A DNA stretch of 64,000 nucleotides from Chitinophagaceae bacterium (GTDB taxonomy: Bacteria > Bacteroidota > Bacteroidia > Chitinophagales > Chitinophagaceae), in the NCBI GenBank assembly GCA_023251255.1, contig JAHEZD010000030.1, positions 1 to 64,000 on the forward strand, read 5' to 3'. The notes beneath the pieces are model-generated. The model ran no database searches and had not been told where the DNA came from. It saw nothing but the letters and a program-made list of their open reading frames with translations. Within the stretch, counting starts at the first letter, position 1, and each line of letters begins with the position of its first letter. This document shows, piece by piece, positions 18,901-28,325 of the stretch. Position numbers and translations under genes: made by a program.

Positions 18901-21559
18901 GTATGGCATCATTGTCAGGCAGCCGTATGGTCTTGCCGTCACCAACGGGCACCTCATAAGTGAAAAAGGGTGTGGTGTTTTCCAGTGCATGTTCCAGCAT
19001 GGTATTGCCATATGTAGTCCTGCCGCTTTTGGGGCTTACTGCATATTCCTGTGAAACCTTTGCATTGCTGCCGGATATGCTGACCTTGAACGTGTCCATG
19101 GACTGGAAATAGTTGATACTGGTATCCAGTTCGAACAGCTTGCTGGCATAGCGGTCATAATAAGTGGTAGGTATCCACCTTTCGCCCAAGTTGAAATCCA
19201 ATAGTTCAAAAGGGATCTTTTCGGGTTGTACCTTTTGGATGGCTGCAAGGCTATGCTGCAATTGCACATCGTTTGGATACAGGGCAGCCTGCTCTTTTGC
19301 TATGATCAGCTTATCGACCACATTGCCAGACAGGTACTGGTCAACGGTTTCCCATTCCCTGCTTAGGGGGTTCAGGTAAACATGGTTGTCCAACTTGCTG
19401 ATGATCTCCGGTTCGGGTAGCCCGGTGGCTGCTCCAATAAAGTCCATGTTGACATTGCCAAACTCGTTCAAGGAACGGGCAAGGGCTTCGATGGGGTCAT
19501 CCGTCCTGAACTGTTCCTCTTTAAGTGACAGCGATTGTACCAGTATATCGGACTTCACAAAACGTTCACCTTCCTTTCGCTCCAATGAGGACAGTATGGT
19601 AAAACCAAAAGCCGCATCATTGCTGATTAATTTGCGGTTGACAGGATGGTTCAAGAGCCCGTACTGCGATACGAACTGCTCGTAGTCCTGGTTGAGCTTT
19701 GTCCTGAGCGGTTCATGTTCATCATTGCCAGCCAGTTCTTTTTCTGAGAGTTCCAGGTAGTTGTCCCTGATGGTAACATAGCGTTCATAGAAACCGATTT
19801 CCCGTTGCCCCGAAAGAAAGGGCTGGAACATGGCTTGCTTGTATTCGGTGTCAGGCTGCTGTATGCTGCCGACAACGCCATTGTTGATGACCAACGTGCC
19901 TTCTTTGTAGTAGGGCTTGAGATCAGTGAACAATGTTGGCTGGTTGCGTTCCAATGCAAAAGCTGGCTCCAGTAGCTTATCACCTTCATAGGTATAGTGG
20001 TGGGCATATTCCTGCAATTCCCTTGACAGCCCCTGTATCTCGTGCATCAATGCACCTGCTGTTTTCCAGTTGGCTGAAAGGGTGATTTCTTCAGTATTAG
20101 AATACAGTTTGTACACGTACTGTTTGAAATCCTTTGCCTTTGCAGTTACCAGTACAAAGCTTTCATGTTCAGGGTTGGAAGTAGTGCGTACCATGCCGAT
20201 AATCCTTGCTGTCTGCTTCTGTACAACGGTTTCATCCAAAGGGTTGACATAGGCCATGGCCCTGTTGATGCTTTCCACGGGCGTGGTATCAAACAGTCCC
20301 AACTGCACATTAGTATTGCCAGCTTTATCTTCTGGCATAGGAAGCAGTGTTAGCTGCTTGCCTACCGTTACTTCTTCTACATTGGCAATTGTTTGTCCAT
20401 CTTGGAACAGTTTGCTATTAAAATTTTCCTGAAAACCTTTGGTTATGGTTGCCGACAACTTCTCCGCTATGTCGTTGATATTGCCATGCTGCCAAATGGT
20501 TTGGTGGGCATTGCCATACTGGTTCCTGCCTGTTTTGATCTCATTGCCGATAATGGTTTCAGGGTGTTCGTGGATATACTTGTTATAATGGTATTTGCCA
20601 TGCTCATTTTCAAGCTGCACATGTTGTAATAACAGTTCTTCTGCTTCGGAAAGGGACTGTTTGTTATCGTTTTTTTGGACGATCAATAAATGGCTGGGGG
20701 CTTCTGTATTGCCTGTGTCCTTCATGAGGTTATCGGGCATCACCGCAAGGCTGATAAAGTCTGCTTTGTCAAGTAGATAAGCCCTTGCTGTTTGATTGGA
20801 AGGACTGTTGAGGAAACTGTCTGTAGTGATGAATGCCAGTACGCCACCATTGCTTAATTTATCAAGCCCTTTTGCAAAAAAGTAGTTATGTATTTTTCCT
20901 GAAATAGCCTTGTCGGGGAAGGCACCGTCATGCACTGAAAAATTACCGAAAGGGATATTGCTGGCAATCAGGTCGTAACTGTTGTTATCATCGGTGGGTG
21001 CTTCTTCAAAGCCTGTGATATGCACTGTGGGATTGACCGGCAATGCACTGGCCAATGCTGTGAGTACCTTACCTGTGAGCATGTCTTTTTCTACGGCGGT
21101 AACAGCTTGAAGGGAAGGGAATGTGTTGGCAGCTTCCGTGATGAACACACCTGCACCGCTACTTGGCTCATACATCTTTTGTGGTGCGATGCCCTGTTGC
21201 TTCAATACTTCGAAGAGGGTATGCGGAACGATCGGTGGTGTATAGAATGCAGAAAGGACGCTGTTTTTGAGGGATTGGACAGTTTGCTTGTATGCCTGTG
21301 GGGATAGCTTTTCCTGCAACAATTGGTGCAGTTCCATCATTTTAGGATAGAGCCGCAAATCTTCATCTGTTGCATTCAGTTTGATCCATTCTTTCCTGTC
21401 CATATTGGGGTAAAGGATGGACTTGATGCCCCCGAAACCCGCATATTTCTGAAGGGCTACGATCTCATCTGCACCAAGGGTTTTGCCCTTGTCCCATGAC
21501 AGTGCAATGCGGATGGCCGCTATATTGTCATTGAGCTTTTGTAATTGATTGTAGGCCAT
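15962..21559 (-). CDS. Giant N6-adenine methylase-like / SNF2-type helicase fusion
   Basis: An 1865-residue cytoplasmic protein. A methyltransferase-like region has [26 protein letters not shown] and a SNIPFG motif IV near residue 200, the Asn-Ile-Pro-Phe variant common in mobile-element enzymes. A superfamily 2 helicase follows, with Walker [10 protein letters not shown] near residue 975, [11 protein letters not shown] near 1140, [12 protein letters not shown], and motif [16 protein letters not shown] near 1475. A coiled coil and a polar, disordered C-terminus end the protein. Related giants on conjugative elements are thought to protect or process incoming DNA, or to counter host restriction. 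It ends 12 bp before traF, separating that gene from traE. Substrate specificity is unknown. Confidence 0.9.
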   Translation of the reverse strand: MAYNQLQKLNDNIAAIRIALSWDKGKTLGADEIVALQKYAGFGGIKSILYPNMDRKEWIKLNATDEDLRLYPKMMELHQLLQEKLSPQAYKQTVQSLKNSVLSAFYTPPIVPHTLFEVLKQQGIAPQKMYEPSSGAGVFITEAANTFPSLQAVTAVEKDMLTGKVLTALASALPVNPTVHITGFEEAPTDDNNSYDLIASNIPFGNFSVHDGAFPDKAISGKIHNYFFAKGLDKLSNGGVLAFITTDSFLNSPSNQTARAYLLDKADFISLAVMPDNLMKDTGNTEAPSHLLIVQKNDNKQSLSEAEELLLQHVQLENEHGKYHYNKYIHEHPETIIGNEIKTGRNQYGNAHQTIWQHGNINDIAEKLSATITKGFQENFNSKLFQDGQTIANVEEVTVGKQLTLLPMPEDKAGNTNVQLGLFDTTPVESINRAMAYVNPLDETVVQKQTARIIGMVRTTSNPEHESFVLVTAKAKDFKQYVYKLYSNTEEITLSANWKTAGALMHEIQGLSRELQEYAHHYTYEGDKLLEPAFALERNQPTLFTDLKPYYKEGTLVINNGVVGSIQQPDTEYKQAMFQPFLSGQREIGFYERYVTIRDNYLELSEKELAGNDEHEPLRTKLNQDYEQFVSQYGLLNHPVNRKLISNDAAFGFTILSSLERKEGERFVKSDILVQSLSLKEEQFRTDDPIEALARSLNEFGNVNMDFIGAATGLPEPEIISKLDNHVYLNPLSREWETVDQYLSGNVVDKLIIAKEQAALYPNDVQLQHSLAAIQKVQPEKIPFELLDFNLGERWIPTTYYDRYASKLFELDTSINYFQSMDTFKVSISGSNAKVSQEYAVSPKSGRTTYGNTMLEHALENTTPFFTYEVPVGDGKTIRLPDNDAIQLAHQKIESIRNGFINWLQELPDVEKKHLEKLYNDTFNCYVLREYNGEHLTFPGLVKKNLGIDDLYSSQKNAAWRIIQNRGALVDHEVGLGKTLTMIVAATEMKRLGIVNKPMILALKSNINQITETYKKSYPHARILAPGENDFTPAKRMRLFNEIKNNNWDCIILTHDQFGKIPQSPEIQRQIFQTELDHVERDLDTVKDLGGDVSKKMLKGLEIRKNNLEDKLKTIISDIEQNKDAGINFKELGVDHLFIDEAHKFKNLTFTTRHDRVAGIGNMEGSQKALNMLFAVRTLQEKFNADLCVTFLSGTPISNSLTEMYLLFKYLRPKEMERQHIENFDGWAAVFARKTTDFEFSVTNEIIAKERFRHFIKVPELALFYNEITDYKTAKHIQLDRPELVETLVNIKPTPEQTAFIQQLMQFAKTGDGRLIGRAPLSREEDKGRMLIATNYAKKMAADMRLIDSGSYDDHPQNKVSTCARKAAELYDQSQPYRGTQIIFSDIGTPKPDAFNIYDALKEKLVRDFNIPAGEVTFIHDWTDKRKPELFRKMNNGEIRILIGSTEKAGTGLNVQQRIVAMHHLDIPWKPAELEQRNGRGARQGNLVAKDHYDNKVQNFIYAVEQSLDNYKFNLLKNKQTFISQMKNCELNIRTIDEGAIDEKTGMNFSEYIAILSGDTSLLEKSKMEKKVAVLESLKTAHFREVSRSKYQLENLQHEKENALGILGKLSKDETLYKSKLKHEPDGTKANPIQLKGLQTADPETIGSQLIKLYKHWQPTDDNKIGTLYGFDLCVRQQQEAFDENGHFGHRYYNTLYAVNPKTDIKYTYNQGHPNTDNPKLAARYFLNAIDRIGPLKEKYQKELQELETNIPMVKAFVDKPFEKEKELVQMKGELSKLEREIATKIQENQMKQNGLLDEKPAEQKEQKVAKATDAPMVQMNPKNGTPLQVAMAKVNGAAVNGKGHQQAVNQESIQTNKRSNRMRL

Positions 21560-21577
21560 GTCCGCACATTTTCATTC

Positions 21578-22015
21578 TCACTGTTGTTTGTCCAAATATT
21601 CCTTCACTGTACCTGTGATGGCATAGCGCAACTGCCTGTCATCCTCATTGTCAATGGTGAACCCAAGTGCCCCGAAGACGGGTCCACAGGCTGCTATGAG
21701 GTTGATGGTTTCGTAAGTCAATATGCCCGCTTCCCTGAATTGCAGGTAGTTTGTTTCAAAGTCTTCTTCAAGAACCATCAGGATGTAATTGAACCTGGAT
21801 GGCCTTAGGTCTTTTGTCAGGAAATCGAGGCATTGTTCTTCGATGATGTAGGAAGGTGTGTCGTCAGATAGTAGCTGGTTGAGAAGGGCTTCCACAGTTG
21901 CTACTTTTTCTTTTAAGTAGCTGCTCACTTTGCCCTCTTGTTGCAGCTCGATCAACAGGTCCAAATTGTTATTGATAATATACCTGTGCAGCTTTTCCGT
22001 TAATATCTCTTGCAT
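21578..22015 (-). CDS. Conserved hypothetical protein of the tra operon, 145 aa
   Basis: A 145-residue soluble, helical protein without a recognised domain. Notable segments are LTEKLHRYIINNNLDLLIELQQEGKV, TPSYIIEEQCLDFLTKDLRPSRF and AACGPVFGALGFTID. I chose the ATG at 22015; the frame extends to 22069, but the extra codons cover the hairpin at 22031-22053, which looks non-coding. It lies between traE and the methylase/helicase gene and probably acts with the latter. Function unknown. Confidence 0.75.
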   Translation of the reverse strand: MQEILTEKLHRYIINNNLDLLIELQQEGKVSSYLKEKVATVEALLNQLLSDDTPSYIIEEQCLDFLTKDLRPSRFNYILMVLEEDFETNYLQFREAGILTYETINLIAACGPVFGALGFTIDNEDDRQLRYAITGTVKEYLDKQQ

Positions 22016-22030
22016 GATAGATTGCGTTTT

Positions 22031-22053
22031 AAGCCCCTCCAGCAGAGGGGCTT
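22031..22053. repeat. Perfect GC-rich hairpin upstream of the 145-aa gene
   Basis: A 9-bp perfect inverted repeat (AAGCCCCTC, loop CAGCA, GAGGGGCTT) lies between traE and the next gene of the operon. There is no T run, so it is not a typical terminator. It could stabilise or segment the mRNA, or be a dispersed palindromic repeat; a related GC-rich hairpin lies at 22447-22476. Confidence 0.7.
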
Positions 22054-22061
22054 GGAGGCCT

Positions 22062-22400
22062 TTAAACACCGAAGAAGGATTTAATAACTGTGGCTACGAT
22101 TACTAGGAAAACACAACTGCCGAACCATGCGGCTGCAACCTTGCCAGTATCGGGGTCACCTGCGTTCCATTTCTGGTACACTTTCACTGCACCAATCAAC
22201 CCGAGCAATGCACCCACTGCATACATGAGACTGGTACCGGAAGCAAAATAGCCACGCACTTTTTGGTTGGCCTCATTGATGCCAGCATTGCCATCCTGTG
22301 CCAATAAGTGGGTGCAGAAGGCAATCAGCAATGCTGTTAGAAGTATTCTGTGTACTGGTTTGAAGGGTGGCCTTTTAAAGGCCCATTTGCATGTTTTCAT
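22062..22400 (-). CDS. traE: Conjugative transposon protein TraE (DUF4134, pilin-like VirB2 role)
   Basis: A 112-residue protein with a signal sequence (HRILLTALLIAFCTHLLAQ, likely cleaved after Ala-Gln). Two membrane segments flank the conserved YFASGTSLMYAVGALLGLIGAVKVYQKWNAG block (shown by key residues ASGTSLMYAVG and KVYQKWNAGD), the DUF4134 signature. It is thought to take the VirB2-like pilin place in Bacteroidetes transfer systems. It is separated from traF by two genes, an unusual arrangement. Confidence 0.93.
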   Translation of the reverse strand: MKTCKWAFKRPPFKPVHRILLTALLIAFCTHLLAQDGNAGINEANQKVRGYFASGTSLMYAVGALLGLIGAVKVYQKWNAGDPDTGKVAAAWFGSCVFLVIVATVIKSFFGV

Positions 22401-22446
22401 GTTTCATTATTTAAAAATTGAAGAATGTTCTTTGATGTCCTTCCAT

Positions 22447-22476
22447 TGCCCCCGCCACTAAGGGCGGAGGGGCAGG
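22447..22476. repeat. GC-rich imperfect hairpin between tra genes
   Basis: The segment contains TGCCCC and CGCC followed by GGCGG and GGGGCA, forming an imperfect stem with a short bulge and an ACTAAG-like loop. It lies between traE and the 163-aa gene upstream of it. It resembles the GC-rich palindromes dispersed in many Bacteroidetes genomes. No T run follows. Confidence 0.5.
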
Positions 22477-22491
22477 AAGGCGGCTTGATCC

Positions 22492-22983
22492 TCATATCCC
22501 TATCCACAACCTGTCCAATTCCTCACTGCTTGGGTGGATGAAGCCATGCTTGTCACATTCTGAAATAATAAGGTTATTGATGGCGGTTTGAAAGGGGATT
22601 CCTTTTAACTGGGGGTAGGCTTTGAGCGTTACTTGCAGGAGGAAAAAAAATTCTTCTTTGTTGTAGTCCTTGGAAGAAGCATCGGCAACGGCCTCCTTGA
22701 TTTTTGCGGACAATTCTTCGACTTCGTTAAAAAGATGGTCGGTTTGTGCTTCGTTAGAAGGGGTTGGTATATTTTCCCGTTCCTCAAATCCTGTTGCTTT
22801 TGTTCCTTGATATTCGGTTGGTTGCCTGTCATCACCAGCATTACTTTGATTAGCTTTTGTTTTGGTAGCGATAAAGTGTAGGATGTCACTTGAGTAGAAA
22901 CGTAGGCAGATAATAATGTACCATACAGATAAAAAGAGGGCCACAAAAATGAGGTAGGCAGTCCAGGAGATGTTGGTGAGCAT
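22492..22983 (-). CDS. Tra-operon membrane protein of unknown function, 163 aa
   Basis: A 163-residue protein with one N-terminal membrane segment (WTAYLIFVALFLSVWYIIICL). An acidic, polar linker covers about residues 50-100. A small conserved C-terminal region (EEFFFLLQVTLKAYPQLKGIPFQTAINNLI) ends near SSEELDRLW. I chose ATG at 22983; ten more codons upstream are possible. It is the first gene of the leftward operon and probably lies next to its promoter. A membrane-tethered accessory of transfer is plausible, but no family is recognised. Confidence 0.7.
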   Translation of the reverse strand: MLTNISWTAYLIFVALFLSVWYIIICLRFYSSDILHFIATKTKANQSNAGDDRQPTEYQGTKATGFEERENIPTPSNEAQTDHLFNEVEELSAKIKEAVADASSKDYNKEEFFFLLQVTLKAYPQLKGIPFQTAINNLIISECDKHGFIHPSSEELDRLWIGI

Positions 22984-23449
22984 GTGTTTTATTTTTTCGT
23001 TTTGAATAATCAATCATGGTCATCTGTCCGATGAGTTGGATTGCTTGATTTTCGTACAAAGGAACGGTCGCCAAATAGCCGTAATCAAGTCCAATATTTC
23101 TTGTACCCTTAGTTGTACCCGTTGTACCCTGTTGATAATCAATGATAAAAAGCATAAAAAAATCCCAAAAGAAATTTTGGGTTAAGAAAAAATGATGATG
23201 GATAAAATGATTGGTCGTGCCTTTGTGACCGGGGCTTTTATGGGCAATTGAATCTTTTGGCTTTGCTGCTTTTACCACTCGCCGATAAAATGAATATGGG
23301 ACTATTTTCAATTGCCTATCCATCTCCTCAAAATGGTGCCATTTTAAAATTGTATAATCGCTTTAACCAAGTATACGAAAGGATATAAATAGCCTTCCGA
23401 CATGGAAAATCAATAACTGGCTACTTGAATGTTTTAGTTACTTTAGATT
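22984..23449. promoter_or_regulatory. Divergent intergenic region between tra operon and SIR2 gene
   Basis: About 470 bp without a convincing gene. It holds three TTGTACCC direct repeats (23101-23108, 23113-23120, 23122-23129) and a near-perfect palindrome AAAATGGTGCCATTTT at 23330-23345 that could be an operator. A minus-strand frame across 22886-23323 has a composition unlike a protein and was not accepted. The promoters of both the tra operon and the SIR2-TPR gene should lie here, but I cannot place their boxes firmly. Confidence 0.55.
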
Positions 23450-25576
23450 ATGCATATCCCTGAAACTATACAAAACGAAATACTGAACTCAAATAAGCTA
23501 ACATTCTTTTGTGGAGCAGGTATATCCAGGGATTCTTATATCCCCACTGTCAATGACACATATAATTACCTTTCGAAACTACTGACACAGGATTCTTCTG
23601 ATGCTGCTGTTCTCGAGCAATTGCTTTGTGGCCATGACATTCCATTTGAAAGGGTCATGCAACTATTAATAGAAAACTCCCATAGCGATTCCTTTCTTGG
23701 AATATATAATCTTGGATACCCTAATATCAATCATATAACAATTGCAAAGCTTGCAAAAGCAGGGATTGTAGAAAATATTGTCACAACAAATTTTGATACC
23801 CTTTTCGAAAAAGCTTTGGAAGCCGAATCCCTAATAGAAGGTGTTCATTTCAAAGTCTATTACTCAGAAGATGACTTTGAACTTGCAGTCAAGGGCTATG
23901 GTAAGTTTATAAGGGTAATAAAAATTCATGGGAGTGCAGGCCCAACGAACAGGCACAAGCAGTCGATACGTGTTACGCTTGCTACAATAGTCCAGAAAAT
24001 GCTCAGCAGTAAAAGGCAATCCTTGATTAGACACTTTCTCTGTGACGGAGTTCAGGACTGTTTGATTTTTTTGGGATACAGCTTTTCGGATATTTTTGAT
24101 ATCAGCCCACATATACGATCTATAAATGCCCCTTTCAAAACTAGGGTCATTGTGGTTGAACATGCTTGTGCAGGAATGTTTGATGTAGAGGACTTACAAA
24201 ATAAAACAGAAAAAAATCCCTTCTCTTCAATTCCGTCTTTGGGCCTTAGGCTAAAGATGCACACAAGTGAATTTATCAATTATTTATGGAACAGAATCCC
24301 TGATGGGCAGCATAGCCTTTCCCTTTCACAATCGAATTATATCATAACTAATAACAAGTTCAATTGGCAGGATTATTTTATCCATTGGCTTGCCAGTGGA
24401 AAAGATAGTCTGGGTCTTCATCTTGCATGTAAGGTATTTGACCTTTTTAATGCATTTGACTTACAGATGAAGTATGCCGGATTGGCCTATAGCAAAGCTG
24501 TTGCAAATGGCACTGTGGAATGGCAGGCAGAAATGCTCTTACAGGTCGGGTTTGCATACTTGAACAACAAGAAAACCGCAGAGGCAAACAATTGTTATGC
24601 AAAGGGCATTAACTTAATCAATAGTAACTTCTCAAAACTGGATTATAATAAAGCAGCCAACCTCTTATCCAAATACTATTTCCAACAGGGACGTTTCCTA
24701 GAGGATTACACAAACGATTTCAAATCCGTTATCAAACGTTACGGCAGTTCGTACAGGTATGATTGCCTGACGGGCAATTTGGACGGCAAGGGCAAAACCT
24801 TGCATCAATTGGGCATAGTGCTTTTGCATAACAGTTATAAAGCAGAACAGGCAAGGAAATGCAACGAGAAATCAAAGGAGATTAAAGAGATAACAGGCGA
24901 CCTTGCTGGCATGGCCAAGTCAATCCTTCAAATTGGCAACTACCATTTCTTTTACAAAGATTATCCAAATGCATTGAAGAATTACAATGATGCTTTACAG
25001 ATTGTTAATGACGTAGGCGAGTTTGATATGCAAGGTTTCTTGTATCATAATATTGGTTCTGTCTATGACAACCTTGGCAACTACGAGAAAGCAGATTTTA
25101 ATTACAACAAAGCGATTGCATTTAAGTCTTTACAGCAACCAAACATCAAGCTAACAAGCACGCTCAACAGTAAAGGCGAACTCTACTATTCGTTAAAGTA
25201 TTTCAATACGGCATACAACCTTTATTTAAAGTCCTTGGATATATATAGGTACTTTCAACATGCTAACGGTATGGTCTCAATGTTCTCCATGTTTTGTAGG
25301 ATATATGTTCGTACCGATTACTTTGTTTTTGAAAAACTGCAACTGGAAAAATATTTGCAGGAAGCTTCGGAAATAATTGTTGGTAACGATAATATTGGAA
25401 AAAAGGTTCTGGGGGACTACCTGTTTGCTTTAGCTGAATTGGAGTATTACATAAATGGTGATATATCAAAAGCTTGGGACTTTTTTAGTGATGCCAAACT
25501 TATTATTGTCCAGATCCCTGATTATTTATTTCTGGAAGAATTCTCTTTGTTTGAAACCTTATTGAACGGACATTAA
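23450..25576 (+). CDS. SIR2-like NADase fused to TPR repeats (probable anti-phage defence)
   Basis: A 708-residue protein. The N-terminal SIR2-like domain has FFCGAGISRDS near residue 20, TTNFDTLFEKAL at 112, the presumed catalytic His160 in KIHGSAG, and LGYSFSD near 205, so the active-site residues are kept. From about residue 320 to 690 it is helical, with tetratricopeptide-like repeats (for example YHNIGSVYDNLGNYEKADF and LNSKGELYYSLKYFNTAY). SIR2-TPR proteins in defence islands deplete NAD+ when phage is sensed. The gene stands alone with its own upstream region, opposite the tra operon. The trigger sensed by the TPR part is unknown. Confidence 0.88.
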   Translation: MHIPETIQNEILNSNKLTFFCGAGISRDSYIPTVNDTYNYLSKLLTQDSSDAAVLEQLLCGHDIPFERVMQLLIENSHSDSFLGIYNLGYPNINHITIAKLAKAGIVENIVTTNFDTLFEKALEAESLIEGVHFKVYYSEDDFELAVKGYGKFIRVIKIHGSAGPTNRHKQSIRVTLATIVQKMLSSKRQSLIRHFLCDGVQDCLIFLGYSFSDIFDISPHIRSINAPFKTRVIVVEHACAGMFDVEDLQNKTEKNPFSSIPSLGLRLKMHTSEFINYLWNRIPDGQHSLSLSQSNYIITNNKFNWQDYFIHWLASGKDSLGLHLACKVFDLFNAFDLQMKYAGLAYSKAVANGTVEWQAEMLLQVGFAYLNNKKTAEANNCYAKGINLINSNFSKLDYNKAANLLSKYYFQQGRFLEDYTNDFKSVIKRYGSSYRYDCLTGNLDGKGKTLHQLGIVLLHNSYKAEQARKCNEKSKEIKEITGDLAGMAKSILQIGNYHFFYKDYPNALKNYNDALQIVNDVGEFDMQGFLYHNIGSVYDNLGNYEKADFNYNKAIAFKSLQQPNIKLTSTLNSKGELYYSLKYFNTAYNLYLKSLDIYRYFQHANGMVSMFSMFCRIYVRTDYFVFEKLQLEKYLQEASEIIVGNDNIGKKVLGDYLFALAELEYYINGDISKAWDFFSDAKLIIVQIPDYLFLEEFSLFETLLNGH

Positions 25577-26065
25577 ATTCAATCCGTTAGTTAGTTGTTG
25601 TAGGATGCCTATATACCTCGATTTTATGAACAGGTCTCTATTCACCTATTTTTTCACTACTGGTTTAGGATGTAAGACTATATCTCATACTTGGAAGTAC
25701 AAGATTTTTATTGGGCATTATTAAGAATAGGATAATGATTCTTTCTGGCTCATTCTTTTCCATATTCGCTTAAGTTTTAAGATTCCATCGAGTACCCTTG
25801 AAACTCAGGTATGCCTTCAGTTGCAGCATACCCACTGCGACAACATGATTCATAAAAAGTAAAAGGGCGCAGTCGGTATGCTGCACAAGGTTTACGTCCA
25901 CTCAAGCCGCTGTGCTTGGTTCCATACTTCCACCTGGCCCAGCAGCCTTAGAGGACTTCGGGGAAGATGTTGGTATATTGTTTAACTAAGAATATCGTTT
26001 TTAAGTTGCAGTTCAAAAGCAATTCAATAGATAGGGAAAGTGCTTTCAATTGCAAGTAGGTAATT
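25577..26065. other. Gene-free interval with a long inverted repeat
   Basis: No supported gene in about 490 bp. The main structure is an 18-bp inverted repeat with one mismatch, TGCAGCATACCCACTGCG at 25822-25839 against CGCAGTCGGTATGCTGCA at 25868-25885, around a 28-nt A-rich loop. It could be an RNA hairpin, a terminator remnant, a recombination site or a palindromic repeat. There is no T run after it. Start of the next gene (TTG at 26066) follows 180 bp later. Confidence 0.7.
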
Positions 26066-27265
26066 TTGTCAAAAGATACAATATTGAACAGCACAGAACC
26101 AAGCAATCTTATATTCTTCTCGCCATCCTCTATAGTAGCCATTTTCAATGCGGCTACTGTCACAAAAGAAGAAAAGAAGATTATTCAGGTACGTGGCGTT
26201 TTTCGTAAAACTGGTACTGCAAACTACGCAGGTAATTACTACAACCGCCTTAAAGATGAAGCTTCAGACAGTTCAATAACACTAATTACATCTGCCTTGT
26301 TGCACAACCAGTTAGAGGATAACAAAACAATAGAGTTCAACGGCTTTATAACCCGTAGGGTGGATAAGCTTGGAAGGATTGAAATCAACATCAATCTCAT
26401 TGAACTATTGGACCAGCGAACTAACACCTATTCAGAAGAGGAAACTAAAAAGATTGAACTAATTAACCGTAAGGTTAACAGCGGTTTCAAGGATATGGAT
26501 GCTTTCATTAAGGATTGTCTGTTTCACAACAGGAAAGTGTCCATAACCATAATTATGGGAAGGTCGGGTATTATTGATACAGACATACAAAAGGCGATGG
26601 GTGAGGCAGTTACTTTGTACAACATAAAATATCATCGCATTTCCCTTTCATCTACTACTGAAATAGCACAGGCTATTATTCAGAATGATAATGATTTCAC
26701 GGACATTCTGTGTGTTGCAAGAGGTGGCGGGGACAATCTTTCGATATTTGAGGATTTGGGTATTTGTGAAAGCATATTGGAGCGTAACACAATAATTGCA
26801 TCAGCAATTGGCCATGCACAGGACGTGAGTTTATTTGAAAAATTAGCTGATAAAAAGTTCATAACACCTACGCAGTTCGGGCATTATTTAAAGGATATTT
26901 ACAACAATACTATTGAGGAATTGGAGCAATCCAAAGCTAAACTGGTACACGATATAACCAACCAGTTAACAGCAAATTACAGTAAGCAGATTAGCAATCT
27001 CATAGAGCAGTTAAAAGGCACAAAAGAACTGCATGAAAAGACAGTACAGGAAACAATAAACTTGCATACTCAAAAAGTAAATGTTCTTACGCAGCAGGTA
27101 AACACATTACAGCAACAACAATCTCAAAAAGATAAATTGTTAGAGCAGGCCAATAGAATTAATGAGGATTATAAATTACAACTTGAAAGGAAGTCAATTC
27201 CTATTATTTGGATTATAGTTGCATTGGCAATTGGATTGCTTTTAGGTCTTTTATTAAAGAAGTAG
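26066..27265 (+). CDS. Exonuclease VII large subunit-like protein with a C-terminal membrane anchor
   Basis: A 399-residue protein. Residues 40-115 resemble the N-terminal OB-fold of XseA. The core keeps the XseA motifs: VARGGGDNLSIFEDL near residue 217 and IGHAQDVSLFEKLADKKFITPTQ near 247, including the conserved His and Asp. A Gln/Glu-rich coiled coil (about 285-370) leads to a C-terminal transmembrane helix (IPIIWIIVALAIGLLLGLLL), absent from housekeeping XseA. No small subunit is nearby. The start must be TTG at 26066, since an in-frame stop lies three codons upstream and no ATG follows for over 100 codons. It is two bases before the UPF0489 gene, so the two form an operon, probably a nuclease-based defence unit (inference). 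Confidence 0.8.
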   Translation: MSKDTILNSTEPSNLIFFSPSSIVAIFNAATVTKEEKKIIQVRGVFRKTGTANYAGNYYNRLKDEASDSSITLITSALLHNQLEDNKTIEFNGFITRRVDKLGRIEININLIELLDQRTNTYSEEETKKIELINRKVNSGFKDMDAFIKDCLFHNRKVSITIIMGRSGIIDTDIQKAMGEAVTLYNIKYHRISLSSTTEIAQAIIQNDNDFTDILCVARGGGDNLSIFEDLGICESILERNTIIASAIGHAQDVSLFEKLADKKFITPTQFGHYLKDIYNNTIEELEQSKAKLVHDITNQLTANYSKQISNLIEQLKGTKELHEKTVQETINLHTQKVNVLTQQVNTLQQQQSQKDKLLEQANRINEDYKLQLERKSIPIIWIIVALAIGLLLGLLLKK

Positions 27266-27267
27266 TT

Positions 27268-28116
27268 ATGGAAAAAGATGAACCATTTGAAAATTATTTT
27301 CGGAATGATGATTATGTAACACCGCCGGGCAGCCTTACCGAATTACTGGCACACCCTTTTTTTAGCGAAACCGATACAGTTGAGTTGTCCATATTTAATG
27401 ACCATAGGTATGCTTTTTTCTTTTGGAATAAATGGACACTAAAACGTAAAAGGGGCAAACAAAAAACAAAACCGCCTTGCTTGGTTACTTTGGATTGGCA
27501 TCAGGATTTATTATGGCCAAATAACACTGAAAAGAAATGGCTTGATAGCTTGGATACTGATAGCAATAAGGATGTAGCATACTTTGCTTGGGCAAACCTT
27601 AACCCATTGAATGATGGTCACATTATGGCCGCCACATACTTGAATTTAATAGGTGATGTGTATGTTCACTGCCGTCAGGGTACACTTGAAAGTAGCTGGG
27701 CAAATAAACTTTTTAAAGACAAATATGGCAACACACATACCGTAAGAAAGTTTAAGTCTTTTGAAGCATTGGAAGAATGTATGCTGGCTTCCAAAGAATC
27801 AAAGGTTTATTTTGATATAGATCTGGATTTTTTTACGCTTAATAATCCGTATAATGGTGTAGGCAAAACATTCACATACTTGACCGAGGTAGAGATAAGG
27901 AACATGTTGGCAAAGGAAAGGCCGCTTATCGAATGGATATTTCAAAGATTGCAAGGCTTTACAATAGCAATTGAACCAGAACATTCAGGTGGATTTCTTA
28001 AAGCCAGCCGATTATTAAACCTCATTAGCAAAATATATTTCAAGCCTGCTTTATTTTCTAATTACGGTGATAATTGGGCAAAAAGAACAAACTGGAGCCA
28101 TCTTACTAGATTTTAA
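27268..28116 (+). CDS. UPF0489 family, arginase-fold metallohydrolase-like protein
   Basis: A 282-residue protein. LVTLDWHQDLLWPN near residue 73 and VYFDIDLDFFTL near 180 supply the D-x-H-x-D and D-x-D-x-D metal ligands expected of an arginase/deacetylase fold in UPF0489 proteins. Some UPF0489 members act as peptide arginases, converting Arg to Orn in ribosomal peptides; no peptide substrate is visible here. The ATG at 27268 follows the TAG of the ExoVII-like gene by two bases. Co-transcription suggests it modifies or controls that nuclease, or acts on a shared target. Confidence 0.8.
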   Translation: MEKDEPFENYFRNDDYVTPPGSLTELLAHPFFSETDTVELSIFNDHRYAFFFWNKWTLKRKRGKQKTKPPCLVTLDWHQDLLWPNNTEKKWLDSLDTDSNKDVAYFAWANLNPLNDGHIMAATYLNLIGDVYVHCRQGTLESSWANKLFKDKYGNTHTVRKFKSFEALEECMLASKESKVYFDIDLDFFTLNNPYNGVGKTFTYLTEVEIRNMLAKERPLIEWIFQRLQGFTIAIEPEHSGGFLKASRLLNLISKIYFKPALFSNYGDNWAKRTNWSHLTRF

Positions 28117-28325
28117 TCAACATATTATTTTTATTTAGTAGGCTCTAGCGATATGCGAGGTCATTCCGCCTGAAAATAACCTTCGTTCGCCCCCTAACTC
28201 ACTATGTTCTGTGCCTAAACGCCGCTGTAGTTACATTCATTCGGTGGATCATTTCAGCCTCTGGCAACATTTTTTTTGGTAGCCAAAGTCTTTTGTTGCA
28301 ATATTTGCTAAAATAATTAGCATTT

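Noticed and set aside
22886-23323. 145-codon minus-strand frame upstream of the tra operon
   Set aside because: His/Phe-rich low-complexity runs and a GTTGTTKGT stretch produced by the TTGTACCC repeats; it also overlaps the 163-aa gene.
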